Assembly: GCF_014851565.1 (NCBI RefSeq)
Contig: NZ_JACVAA010000002.1
Location: 372,001-436,000 of the forward strand
Reading direction: 5' to 3'
Source of the DNA: Pseudomonas sp. PDM15
GTDB taxonomy: Bacteria > Pseudomonadota > Gammaproteobacteria > Pseudomonadales > Pseudomonadaceae
Length of the DNA: 64,000 bases
The notes under the pieces were generated by a model, which searched no databases, was not told the origin of the DNA, and worked only from the letters and a program-made list of their open reading frames with translations. Shown piece after piece: positions 15,873 to 23,965 of the stretch. The position numbers and the translations under genes are program-made. How positions within the stretch are numbered: the first letter of the stretch is position 1; each line of letters opens with the position of its first letter.

Positions 15873-16715
15873 ATGACTCGCCGACTGCCCTGCATCTCCG
15901 CCCTGCTACTCGCCATCTGCGCCCCGCTGTACGCCGCCGACGAACCGCTCGACAGCACTGGCCAGATCAAGGACGACCAGTACCACGCCATCCTGGCCGG
16001 CGACTGGCGTTCCCCCGAGCATCGCCTGCGCGACCCAGATCGCCGACCGATGGAAACCTTGCGCTTCTTCGACCTGTCGCCGACCCAGACCCTGATCGAA
16101 GTCGGCCCCGGCGATGGCTGGTACAGCGAGATCCTCGCCCCGCTGCTGCGCGAGCGAGGCCAGTACAGTGCGGCATTGCCCAGCGGCGGCGATGCCGAGC
16201 AGCGCGAAGCCACCAGCGCGCTGCGCAACAAGTTCGAGCAGGACGCCAAGCGCTACGACAAGGCGCGCATCATCGAATTCGACCCGCAGGCGCCCAAGCT
16301 GGGCGAGCCGGAGTCGGTCGACCTGGTGGTGAGCTTCGACGACCTGCACAACTGGCAAGAGGCCGGCAGCGAGAAGGCGATGTTCAGCGCCATCTACCAG
16401 GTGCTCAAACCCGGCGGCAAACTCGGCATCACCGCCTACCGTGCGGCCAAGAACGCCACCCTGGAACAGACCAAGGGCACCGGCTACCTGCCCACCGACC
16501 ACGTGATCGGCCGAGCCAAGGATGCCGGCTTCGTCCTCGCCACCATCGAACAGATGCACTCAAACCCGCGCGACACCCGCGACCACCCCAACGGCGTCTG
16601 GAGCCTGCCGCCCCACCTCAAGGGCGGCGCCGAGGAGCGCAGCAAGTACGAGAAGATCGGCGAGCCCGACCGCATGACCCTGCTGTTCGTCAAACCGAGC
16701 GGGCCGCGACCCTGA
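15873..16715 (+). CDS. Secreted class I methyltransferase-like protein (COG4798 type)
   Basis: A 280-residue protein with a convincing signal peptide, MTRRLPCISALLLAICAPLYA. After it comes a class I methyltransferase fold: motif I LIEVGPGDGWYSEIL, acidic VDLVVSFDDLHNW, and VLKPGGKLGI. Proteins of this kind are grouped as predicted methyltransferases in COG4798. S-adenosylmethionine is not known to be available in the periplasm, so either the fold has another ligand there or export does not happen. GAGGA stands upstream of the ATG. It converges with a LysR gene four bases away. Confidence 0.8.
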   Translation: MTRRLPCISALLLAICAPLYAADEPLDSTGQIKDDQYHAILAGDWRSPEHRLRDPDRRPMETLRFFDLSPTQTLIEVGPGDGWYSEILAPLLRERGQYSAALPSGGDAEQREATSALRNKFEQDAKRYDKARIIEFDPQAPKLGEPESVDLVVSFDDLHNWQEAGSEKAMFSAIYQVLKPGGKLGITAYRAAKNATLEQTKGTGYLPTDHVIGRAKDAGFVLATIEQMHSNPRDTRDHPNGVWSLPPHLKGGAEERSKYEKIGEPDRMTLLFVKPSGPRP

Positions 16716-16719
16716 GGGG

Positions 16720-17643
16720 TCAACGCGCCGAGAAGCGCTGATTCAGCCCCTGGGCGCGGAACTGCTCGACCAGGAAGTCGATGAACACCCGGGTCTTGTG
16801 CGGCAGCAGTTTCTGCGCGGCGAAGTGGATGGAGATGATGCCGGTGTCCACGAACCAGTCCGGCAGCACCCGCTGCAAGGTGCCGGCCTGCAGGTGCGGC
16901 AGTGCGTGGGGCATGGCCACCAGGCAGATGCCGAGGTGCATGAGTGCGGCCTGGCAGGCCGCCTCCGGGTCGCCCATGACCAGCCGCGGGCGCAGCTCGA
17001 TGCCGGCTTGCTGGCCCTCGCGATTGCGCAGCAGCATGGAGCGGATGCGTCCGGTCTGCGCAGCGCGGATCAGAATGCCGTCGTGTTCTGCCAGCTCGCT
17101 CGGTTCGCGCGGCTGGCCGCGTTCGGCCAGGTAGGCCGGGGAAGCCAGCAGCACCCGGTGTGCCGGCGCCAGTTCGCGCGCCACCACACCCGGCGCCTGC
17201 TCGAAGCCGCCGCCGATAGCCGCGTCGAAGCCTTCGGCAATCAGGTCCACCGGGCGGTTGTCGAAGTGGAAATCCGGCTGCACGCCGGGATAGCGGGTAA
17301 GGAATTCCGGCAGCAGCGGCATCACGTAGTAGCGGCCGAATGCATTGCCCATGCTCACCTTCAATACCCCGGCAGGCTGGCCCTGACGGCTGGCCAGATT
17401 GGCCATGGCCGCCTTCAGGTCGTTCAACCCGCCTGCCGACTCGCTCAGGAAGCGCTCGCCGGCCTCGGTCAGCGACAGACTGCGGGTGCTGCGCTGGAAC
17501 AGCCGCACCTTCAGCTCCGCCTCCAGGCGCGCCACGTTCTTGCCCACCGCCGCCGGCGTCAGACCTAGGCGCCGCGCGGCCTCGGCAAAGCTGCCGGCCT
17601 CCGCGCTGCGAACGAAACATTCGATGCAATTGAGCGTATCCAT
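16720..17643 (-). CDS. LysR-family transcriptional regulator
   Basis: A 307-residue LysR regulator. The helix-turn-helix lies at about residues 15-40 (GSFAEAARRLGLTPAAVGKN) and the rest is the periplasmic-binding-protein-like effector domain. It is divergent from an SDR gene with 114 bases between, the normal arrangement in which a LysR protein controls its neighbour. The inducer is not evident. Confidence 0.9.
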   Translation of the reverse strand: MDTLNCIECFVRSAEAGSFAEAARRLGLTPAAVGKNVARLEAELKVRLFQRSTRSLSLTEAGERFLSESAGGLNDLKAAMANLASRQGQPAGVLKVSMGNAFGRYYVMPLLPEFLTRYPGVQPDFHFDNRPVDLIAEGFDAAIGGGFEQAPGVVARELAPAHRVLLASPAYLAERGQPREPSELAEHDGILIRAAQTGRIRSMLLRNREGQQAGIELRPRLVMGDPEAACQAALMHLGICLVAMPHALPHLQAGTLQRVLPDWFVDTGIISIHFAAQKLLPHKTRVFIDFLVEQFRAQGLNQRFSAR

Positions 17644-17757
17644 GCTCCGACTATAAACCTTTGGTATCGAAAGAAACGCAGAAATATCGACTAATCATAA
17701 TCCAATCCGCAGCAGATACTCGTCTCCAGCAACCCCACTTCACTCGGAGACACAGCC

Positions 17758-18507
17758 ATGAACCAGACTCTCAACCTGCAAGACAAAGTCGCCTTCATCC
17801 AGGGCGGTTCCCGCGGCATCGGCGCCGCCATCGTCAAACGCCTGGCCCGCGACGGCGCCGCCGTAGCCTTCACTTACAGCCAGTCCGTCGCCAGCGCCAA
17901 CGCGCTGGTCGCCGAAGTCGAAGCCGCCGGCGGCCGCGCCCTGGCGATCCGCGCCGACAGCGCCAGCGAACAGGAAATCCGCGGCGCCATCGGCGAAGCG
18001 GTGCGCACCTTCGGCCGCCTCGACATCCTGGTCAACAACGCCGGCGTACTGGCCATCGCCCCCATCGAGGAGTTCAGCATCGACGACCTCGACCGCACTC
18101 TGGCCATCAACGTGCGCAGCGTGGTGATCGCCAGCCAGGAAGCCGCCCGGCACATGGGCGACGGCGGCCGCATCATCAGCATCGGCAGCACCAATGCCGA
18201 TCGCATGCCCTTCGCCGGCGGCGCCGTCTACGCCATGAGCAAGTCAGCCCTGGTCGGCCTGACCAAGGGCCTGGCCCGCGATCTCGGTCCGCGCGGCATC
18301 ACGGTGAACAACGTGCAGCCGGGCCCGGTGGACACCGACATGAACCCGGACAACACCGACTTCGCCACCTCGCTGAAACCGATGATGGCCGTAGGGCGCT
18401 ACGGCCAGGTCGAGGAAATCGCCAGCTTCGTCGCCTACCTGGCCGGCCCGGAAGCTGGCTACATCACCGGCGCCAACCTGCTGATCGACGGCGGCTTCGC
18501 CGCCTGA
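17758..18507 (+). CDS. SDR-family oxidoreductase
   Basis: A 249-residue classical short-chain dehydrogenase. The cofactor loop reads GGSRGIG, NNAG follows, and the catalytic Ser (IISIGSTNA), Tyr and Lys (YAMSK) are present. The C-terminal ITGANLLIDGGF is typical of 3-oxoacyl-reductase-like members. The NADP preference and substrate cannot be set. CGGAG precedes the start. It is likely controlled by the divergent LysR protein. A strong terminator follows. Confidence 0.88.
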   Translation: MNQTLNLQDKVAFIQGGSRGIGAAIVKRLARDGAAVAFTYSQSVASANALVAEVEAAGGRALAIRADSASEQEIRGAIGEAVRTFGRLDILVNNAGVLAIAPIEEFSIDDLDRTLAINVRSVVIASQEAARHMGDGGRIISIGSTNADRMPFAGGAVYAMSKSALVGLTKGLARDLGPRGITVNNVQPGPVDTDMNPDNTDFATSLKPMMAVGRYGQVEEIASFVAYLAGPEAGYITGANLLIDGGFAA

Positions 18508-18522
18508 TCCATCAGCCAACAA

Positions 18523-18558
18523 CCCCGTGCCGGCCTGCCGTGCACGGGGTTTTCTTTT
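18523..18558 (+). terminator. Rho-independent terminator after the SDR gene
   Basis: CCCCGTGC (18523-18530) pairs with GCACGGGG (18542-18549), followed by TTTTCTTTT. Confidence 0.85.
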
Positions 18559-18611
18559 GCCTGGCCAGTGGCGAAACTGCGCGCCCTCCTCCCCTGCCAG
18601 GAAACGCCCGC

Positions 18612-18974
18612 ATGGACCGCGCCGCACCAGCTCCCCGCTCGAAACTGAAAGTCGCCCTCTCGCTTCTACTCCTGCTGGCCGCCACAGCACTAGCCTATGC
18701 GCAGTGGCAGGCGCTGCCGCATTTCGCCGAGATGTTCGCAATGTTCGGGCCCGACATGCCCGGCTTCAGCGTCTGGGTAGTCGGCCATCCGCAACGTGTG
18801 GGAATCTGCTTGGGCAGTCTTCTTGCCTACAACATGACCTGGCTTGCTCTCTGGCTGTTCTTACGTCAGCGCTGGTCTTCGATCGGCCTGAGCCTGGCCA
18901 CCGCGCTAACTTGGCTATTCCTGGCGCTGGTGATGATCGCGTTCTACCTGCCGCTGCTCACCATCGCCGTCTAG
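18612..18974 (+). CDS. Small three-helix membrane protein
   Basis: A 120-residue protein with three to four membrane segments: VALSLLLLLAATALAYA near the N terminus, a middle one around GICLGSLLAYNMTWLALWLF, and a last one ATALTWLFLALVMIAFYLPLL. AGGAAACG precedes the ATG. No conserved motif is known to me. It lies between the SDR terminator and the YebC-family gene. Confidence 0.7.
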   Translation: MDRAAPAPRSKLKVALSLLLLLAATALAYAQWQALPHFAEMFAMFGPDMPGFSVWVVGHPQRVGICLGSLLAYNMTWLALWLFLRQRWSSIGLSLATALTWLFLALVMIAFYLPLLTIAV

Positions 18975-19055
18975 CGACGAAGTCGCTAGAATCGCCTCCT
19001 TCAGTTCGCCCCGCCATACGGGGCTCCGTCAGACGCAACCCGCGAGAACACCGCC

Positions 19056-19757
19056 ATGGGCGCACAGTGGAAAGCCAAACCTAAAGAAGCCGCAGCCAAC
19101 GCCAGGGGCAAGATTTTCGGTCGCCTGGTCAAGGAGATCATGGTCGCCGCCCGTAACGGCGCCGATCCGGACACCAATGCCAAGCTGCGCGTCGCCGTCC
19201 ACGCGGCCAAGAAAGCCTCGATGCCCAAGGACACCCTGGAGCGCGCGATCAAGAAAGGCGCCGGCCTGCTGGGTGAGACCGTCAACTTCGAGCGCACCAC
19301 CTACGAAGGCTTCGCCCCGCACCAGGTGCCGGTGATCGTCGAGTGCCTGACCGACAACCTGAACCGTACTGTGGCGGAAATCCGCGTGCTGTTCCGCAAG
19401 GGCCAAATGGGCGCATCCGGCTCGGTGAGCTGGGACTTCAGCCATGTCGGCATGATCGAAGCCTCTACCGATAGCGGTGCCGATCCTGAGTTGGCCGCCA
19501 TCGAAGCCGGTGCCCAGGACTTCGAGCCGGCCGAGGAAGGCGACACCCTGTTCATCACCGAGATGACCGACCTCGACGCCGTGTGCAAGGCCCTGCCGGA
19601 GCATGGTTTCACCGTCAACTCGGCGAAGATCGGCTACATCCCGAAAAACCCGGTGAGCGGCCTGAGCGACGCGCAGATGGAAGAAGTCGAAGCGTTCCTC
19701 GAAGCCCTCGACAACCACGACGACGTGCAGAACGTCTATGTCGGCCTCGCCGGCTAA
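19056..19757 (+). CDS. YebC/PmpR-family protein, YeeN-like paralogue
   Basis: A 233-residue YebC-family (TACO1) protein with [40 protein letters not shown] and GSVSWDF. The start is [15 protein letters not shown], unlike the usual MAGHSKWANIKHRK, and the protein is slightly shorter, so it is more likely the second paralogue (YeeN branch) than the ruvC-linked yebC/pmpR. The family was long called transcriptional regulators, and recent work ties it to relief of ribosome stalling at polyproline. Whether this copy does either is not known. Confidence 0.85.
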   Translation: MGAQWKAKPKEAAANARGKIFGRLVKEIMVAARNGADPDTNAKLRVAVHAAKKASMPKDTLERAIKKGAGLLGETVNFERTTYEGFAPHQVPVIVECLTDNLNRTVAEIRVLFRKGQMGASGSVSWDFSHVGMIEASTDSGADPELAAIEAGAQDFEPAEEGDTLFITEMTDLDAVCKALPEHGFTVNSAKIGYIPKNPVSGLSDAQMEEVEAFLEALDNHDDVQNVYVGLAG

Positions 19758-19767
19758 TTCGCCGCGC

Positions 19768-19956
19768 GTGAGCCGCAGCCAGTTCCACCAGCAACATGCC
19801 GCCCGCGCCGAGGTCGAAGCCCGGCGCCTACTGGCAGAGCGCGCCAACCTCGGTGCGCGCTGGCTGGACTGGGTGGCGGCCGAGCTGTACCGCCTCAACC
19901 CACCCGAATATACCGCCATGGTGCGCCGTGAGCTGCAGCACCTGAATACTCCGTAA
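19768..19956 (+). CDS. Small charged protein after the YebC-family gene
   Basis: A 62-residue frame from GTG (MSRSQFHQQHAARAEVE) that ends in VRRELQHLNTP. It is helical and basic, with LGARWLDWVAAELYRLNPPEY resembling a folded motif. An ATG at 19738 inside the upstream gene is the alternative start; neither has a clear ribosome binding site, so translation may be coupled to the YebC-family gene ten bases upstream. Amino acid use looks like a true protein. Function unknown. Confidence 0.5.
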   Translation: MSRSQFHQQHAARAEVEARRLLAERANLGARWLDWVAAELYRLNPPEYTAMVRRELQHLNTP

Positions 19957-20076
19957 ACCTCACGCATGTTGCCGCATACAGCTGCCTGAGCCCTCTGGCG
20001 CCCAGCGGCAAAGCCTAGCGACGCATGACCGAACCACATGTGCACTTCGCGACTATCCTCTAAGCAGTGTACAGAT

Positions 20077-20133
20077 CAGGCTGGCGCAGCCTGGGAGGTG
20101 GAAATGACCGTCGAACCATGCCATTCAAACTGA
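20077..20133 (+). promoter_or_regulatory. Leader hairpin and 9-codon mini-ORF before a small basic gene
   Basis: CAGGCTG and CAGCCTG (20077-20093) form a 7-bp stem. GGAGGTGG follows and stands before ATG at 20104, opening a nine-codon frame (MTVEPCHSN) that stops at 20131-20133, 25 bases before the next start. The match to a ribosome binding site is strong, so this may be a translated leader; it may also be chance. Confidence 0.3.
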
Positions 20134-20158
20134 ATCGCCATTTTCGGAGGACTCCACC

Positions 20159-20290
20159 ATGAGCAAAGGTCTGGATAGACACAAAGAGGCGAAGAAAAAG
20201 CCTCTCAAGACCTCCCAGGAAAAACGCATGGCCAAGCGCAGCAAGAAATCCGGAACCACCCTGCTGGGCAGCCACGCCCCATCCAGCTAA
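20159..20290 (+). CDS. Small basic lysine-rich protein (43 residues)
   Basis: A 43-residue protein starting MSKGLDRHKEAKKKPLKTSQ and ending in SHAPSS. Ten of the first 30 residues are lysine, so it should bind nucleic acid or be disordered. CGGAGG lies nine bases upstream, and a strong terminator stands just after the stop, which together make a compact transcription unit. Similar short lysine-rich proteins occur in other pseudomonads as I recall, without known role. Confidence 0.7.
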   Translation: MSKGLDRHKEAKKKPLKTSQEKRMAKRSKKSGTTLLGSHAPSS

Positions 20291-20298
20291 CCCTTCTC

Positions 20299-20327
20299 GC
20301 ACCCGGCCAGCGCCGGGTGCTTCGTTT
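20299..20327 (+). terminator. Terminator after the small basic gene
   Basis: GCACCCGGC (20299-20307) and GCCGGGTGC (20312-20320) form a perfect 9-bp stem with loop CAGC, then TTCGTTT. Confidence 0.8.
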
Positions 20328-20472
20328 CAGCCCCGCAGAAAGTCTGATGGCCACCAGGCAGAGGCCTGGCCAGGCGCCAGTACCCATTCGTCCAGAATCA
20401 AGCGCAACGCTGAACTTCCCGGCGTAGACGGGTCGGAACCCCGACCGTTACGTTTACTGCAAGGGGGACCCG

Positions 20473-21168
20473 ATGCTCGACCTGACTACCTGGAACTTGA
20501 CCATTCCCGCCACCGAATCGGCCACGGTGATTACTACCGAACGCCTCAAAAAGGGCTACAGCAGCCAGTACTTCCGCCCGCAGAACAGCAGCGTGCGCTT
20601 CTGGGTGCCGGTCACCGGCTCCTCCACCGAGAACTCCCGCTACCCACGCAGCGAGCTGCGCGAAACCTGGCCCAACGGCGAGCTGCGCAACTGGCACCAC
20701 GGCGACGCCGACAACCTGCTCAGCGCCGAGCTGACGGTCAACCAGGTGCCGAGCAAGAACAAGCTGGTGATCGGCCAGATCCACAGCATCAACCGCCCCG
20801 GCGATGTCGGCGAGCCGCTGGTGAAGCTGCAATATCACTACCGCCCCGAGCTCAACAGCGGCAGCGTCGAGGCTCTGGTGCGCAAGCATCCCGACGATGA
20901 GCACGTGCAGAACGTCATGCTGGTGAACGATGTGACGCTCGACGAGCGCTTCGCCTATCGCCTGCGCCTCACTCCTAGCGGCCGCCTGGCCATCGCCGTG
21001 TACAGCGACGAGGACAATGGTGCCTACCACCGGCAAATCGCCTCCAGCTGGAGCAGACAGCTTCTTTACTTCAAGGCCGGCACCTATGCCCAGGACAACT
21101 CCGGAAGCAGCGCCGAGGGGGGCCGCGCGACCTTCTACCACCTCGATATCGAGCACCGGAAGCCGTAA
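20473..21168 (+). CDS. Polysaccharide lyase family 7 (alginate lyase)
   Basis: A 231-residue PL7 enzyme with the three family motifs in order: RSELRE (about 59-64), QIH (about 100-102) and YFKAGTYAQ (about 199-207). The catalytic Gln and His of QIH and the Arg and Tyr of the other motifs are present. It has no signal peptide, like PA1167 of P. aeruginosa, which also starts LSTWNLTIPA-like and degrades alginate. It cleaves poly-mannuronate or guluronate by beta-elimination. GGGGGA precedes the start. Its export route, if any, is unclear. Confidence 0.9.
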   Translation: MLDLTTWNLTIPATESATVITTERLKKGYSSQYFRPQNSSVRFWVPVTGSSTENSRYPRSELRETWPNGELRNWHHGDADNLLSAELTVNQVPSKNKLVIGQIHSINRPGDVGEPLVKLQYHYRPELNSGSVEALVRKHPDDEHVQNVMLVNDVTLDERFAYRLRLTPSGRLAIAVYSDEDNGAYHRQIASSWSRQLLYFKAGTYAQDNSGSSAEGGRATFYHLDIEHRKP

Positions 21169-21288
21169 CCGCGGTATCGGGCTTGATCCAGAGCAAGGCG
21201 CCGCCGCGACCATTGGCTAGGATGGCCGGCAAAAAAATAGCGGCAGCTCCTTGCGCGCAATCCTCGACAACATCCACAGGAGGTTTGC

Positions 21289-21609
21289 ATGAGCATCACA
21301 TCGTCCACCATCTGCGCCGCCGCCGAAGCCCTGCAGGGCCTGGTCGGCTACAACGCCAAGAGCGACCAGCACATCGTGCGCTTCAGCGAGGACTCCTTCG
21401 GCCTCGACGTGACCGAAGAGAGCATCCAGCCCTGCGCCGAGTTCGTCTGGCAACCGCTCAAGGGCGCGCTGATGACCCTCAGCCGCGAGCGACTTGGTCT
21501 ACTCCTGGAACAGCGCATCGACGAGCGCTTGAATATCTCAGAGCCACTGCTGGTGTACCTGCGCCGCAGCGACCTGCCGGAGATCATCGCCGAGCGCCGC
21601 CGCACTTGA
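21289..21609 (+). CDS. Conserved hypothetical protein
   Basis: A 106-residue soluble protein starting MSITSSTICAAAEALQGLVG. It carries HIVRFSEDSFGLDV and FVWQPLKGALMTLSRERL, stretches I recall from conserved Pseudomonas hypotheticals. AGGAGG lies seven bases before the ATG, the best ribosome binding site in the area. No domain is known to me. It is between the alginate lyase gene and a binding-protein gene, all on the plus strand but with promoter-sized gaps. Confidence 0.7.
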   Translation: MSITSSTICAAAEALQGLVGYNAKSDQHIVRFSEDSFGLDVTEESIQPCAEFVWQPLKGALMTLSRERLGLLLEQRIDERLNISEPLLVYLRRSDLPEIIAERRRT

Positions 21610-21718
21610 GCGGCGGCACGGCACACTGAAGTCGGCGTGCGCCACCCGGGCTGGCATAATGCGCGCACCATAAGGATGCGCCGGCGCGCATCGTCCACGA
21701 TTGAAAGGATTGCAATCG

Positions 21719-22570
21719 ATGCCTGTGCGGCGTCTGACCTGGCTGCTGACCCTGCTGCTGTGCGTCGCACCCTGCCTGGCCGCGGAAGGCGTGCTGCGCT
21801 ACCCGCGCGCACCAGTCGGCGACGAGTTCCGCTCAGCCTATCCGCTGGCGCAGCTGCAGCTGGCCCTGGACAAGGTCGGCAGCAGCCTGCGCATCGTGCC
21901 CTCACAGCACCACATGGAACAGCAGCGCGCCCTGCTCAGCCTGGAACAGGGCGAGGCGGTGGACGTGGTCTGGACCATGACCAGCCTGGAGCGCGAGCGA
22001 CATCTGCTGCCGGTTCGCATTCCGCTGGACAAGGGCCTGTATGGCTGGCGCATCGCCCTCCTGCGGGCGGACCAACCGAACCTGCTGCAAGGCGTACACA
22101 ACCTGAGCGATTTGGGCCGCCTGCGCGCCGGCCAGGGCCATGACTGGCCGGATACCGCCATCCTGCGCGGCCAAGGCCTGCGGGTGGAAGTCAGCTCCAG
22201 TTACGAGAGCCTGTTCCTGATGCTGGAAGCCAGGCGTTTCGACTATTTCCCACGGGCCGTGCTGGAGGTGGAGGATGAGCTGAGGCACAACCGGCAGCGC
22301 CCACTGGTGGCCGACAGGTACCTGGTGCTGCACTACCCCACCGCGCTGTATTTCTTCTTCTCGCCGAACGATCCGCAGCTGGCGGAAATCGTGCGCCAGG
22401 GCCTGGAACTGGCCCTGGCCGATGGCTCGTTCGAGCGAGTGTTCCAGCAGTATCACGGCGCCGACCTGCGCCGCGTTGCACTTGAGCAGCGCCAGATCAT
22501 CGAGCTGGATAATCCGCTGCTGCCGCCGCAGACCCCGCTGCAGCGCCGCGAGCTGTGGTATCGCCCCTGA
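21719..22570 (+). CDS. Orphan periplasmic solute-binding protein (family 3)
   Basis: A 283-residue protein with signal peptide MPVRRLTWLLTLLLCVAPCLA-A. The remainder has the bilobal family 3 look (FDYFPRAVLEVEDEL, then FFFSPNDPQLAEIVRQGLE). AAAGGAT lies before ATG 21719. No permease or ATPase gene is near, so it is probably not part of a normal ABC importer; such orphans often sense ligands for membrane receptors. It ends three bases before the convergent phospholipase-like gene. Confidence 0.75.
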   Translation: MPVRRLTWLLTLLLCVAPCLAAEGVLRYPRAPVGDEFRSAYPLAQLQLALDKVGSSLRIVPSQHHMEQQRALLSLEQGEAVDVVWTMTSLERERHLLPVRIPLDKGLYGWRIALLRADQPNLLQGVHNLSDLGRLRAGQGHDWPDTAILRGQGLRVEVSSSYESLFLMLEARRFDYFPRAVLEVEDELRHNRQRPLVADRYLVLHYPTALYFFFSPNDPQLAEIVRQGLELALADGSFERVFQQYHGADLRRVALEQRQIIELDNPLLPPQTPLQRRELWYRP

Positions 22571-22573
22571 CGC

Positions 22574-23869
22574 CTACTGCTTGGGCACAATGCCGCTGAG
22601 CGCATTGCGGCTGTGCGCACCGAAGTGGCGGAACAGCTGCACCAGCAGCGTCTCAAGGGCCGGATCGGGCTCCACCGCCTGCAGACGATTGCTCTCGCTG
22701 AAGCCCTTGGCGGTATCACCGCGAGCCATCCAGTCGCCGATCAGCGTATCGAGCTCGCCGGCGCGCTCATGCGACTCCGCCGCCACCACCTGGGCCGCGT
22801 AATCCACGTCGAAGGCCGGGTAACCGGCATCGCCATCGCGTTCGGCATAGGCCGTCAGCAACGGATGCTGCGCCTGGCCCGCCGTCAGCAACGCCTGCAT
22901 GCGGTCGAACTGGTACTGCTCGATGGCGGTGTGACGGTCAGCCACGCGCTTGATCGCTGCCTCGCGGTCCTCGGGGTAACCGGCCTCGGCCTTGGCCGCG
23001 ATCAGCACCATGCCGGCGGTATCCACGCCCGGCAGCACGCTGGAGTGGTACGGCTGGGTGAGGTCCTGCAGGTAGTGCATGGCCCAGCCGAGGAAGCGAT
23101 AGCCCCAGTACGGATGGCCGCTGGCAAAGGCCAGGCGCGCCAGGCCGCTGTACTGGTATACGCGCCAGTGCGGCAGGGTCTGCCCCAGGTAGGGCGCGGC
23201 GGCGAAGATCAGCGCCGACTCGTGGTAGTAGCCGATATGGAACGGCGCCTGGGAGGAGTACTCGAAGCGCGCATCGCCGAACGGCTGCGGGCCGAAGTTG
23301 TAGCGCTGGCCAACGGCTCCGGGGTTGTCGCTGAACAGGTTGATGTCATGGCCGTAGTCCGGCTCATCCGCGGCGCTGGCCACTACCTGCAGTGCCGCGA
23401 CCTTTTCACCATCCTTCAACCCCAGGTAGCGCCAGTGGGTCCAGGGGCCGACCTTGTGGAACACCAGCACATCCTCGCCACTCAGCAGTGGTCGGCCGCC
23501 GGCATCCTGCCCTGGCAGCTGCTGGATGAAACTGGCCAGCTTGATCTCCGGGTTGACGCGCAGGGCCTGGAGGAACGCAGCGCGCCGATCGCCACCACCG
23601 GCCGCCTGCCAGCGCAGCTCGTCCGGGCGCGCCGGGTAGTAGGAGAAATGCTCGCGGGCGTAGCTTTCCTGCTCGTCCAGCAGGCGCTCGATGGCCGGCG
23701 CCTGGTCGGCGAGGAAGGCCTCCAGCGGCTCTATCGCTACCTCCTGGCGCAGCTCAGGCATCTCGCGCAGGGCCAGCAGGCTGCCCAGCGAGTGGTTGGA
23801 CCAGGCCAGGGCATGGGTGGACAGACCAGCCAGCAGGCCGGCGCAGGACAGCAGAACGAGTGACTTCAC
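22574..23869 (-). CDS. Secreted zinc-dependent phospholipase C-like protein
   Basis: A 431-residue protein starting at GTG 23869, chosen because CGGAG lies five bases upstream and a signal peptide (MKSLVLLSCAGLLAG...) begins there. Cleavage after ALA would leave Trp-23 as the first residue, as in Bacillus Zn-phospholipase C, where the N-terminal Trp binds zinc. The sequence HYLQDLTQPYH has the H-x3-D-x5-H zinc pattern of that family. About 430 residues is longer than Bacillus PLC. It is probably a secreted lipase acting on phospholipids; the substrate is not proven. It lies downstream of the FHA-kinase-phosphatase genes. Confidence 0.7.
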   Translation of the reverse strand: MKSLVLLSCAGLLAGLSTHALAWSNHSLGSLLALREMPELRQEVAIEPLEAFLADQAPAIERLLDEQESYAREHFSYYPARPDELRWQAAGGGDRRAAFLQALRVNPEIKLASFIQQLPGQDAGGRPLLSGEDVLVFHKVGPWTHWRYLGLKDGEKVAALQVVASAADEPDYGHDINLFSDNPGAVGQRYNFGPQPFGDARFEYSSQAPFHIGYYHESALIFAAAPYLGQTLPHWRVYQYSGLARLAFASGHPYWGYRFLGWAMHYLQDLTQPYHSSVLPGVDTAGMVLIAAKAEAGYPEDREAAIKRVADRHTAIEQYQFDRMQALLTAGQAQHPLLTAYAERDGDAGYPAFDVDYAAQVVAAESHERAGELDTLIGDWMARGDTAKGFSESNRLQAVEPDPALETLLVQLFRHFGAHSRNALSGIVPKQ

Positions 23870-23965
23870 GGCTACTCCGATGCGTGAGGCGAATCGGCCA
23901 AGGCTAACCCCGCCAGCGTCGCCAGGCACTGTCAGGCTGCGCCAGCGGCACTCACCGATCGGGCA

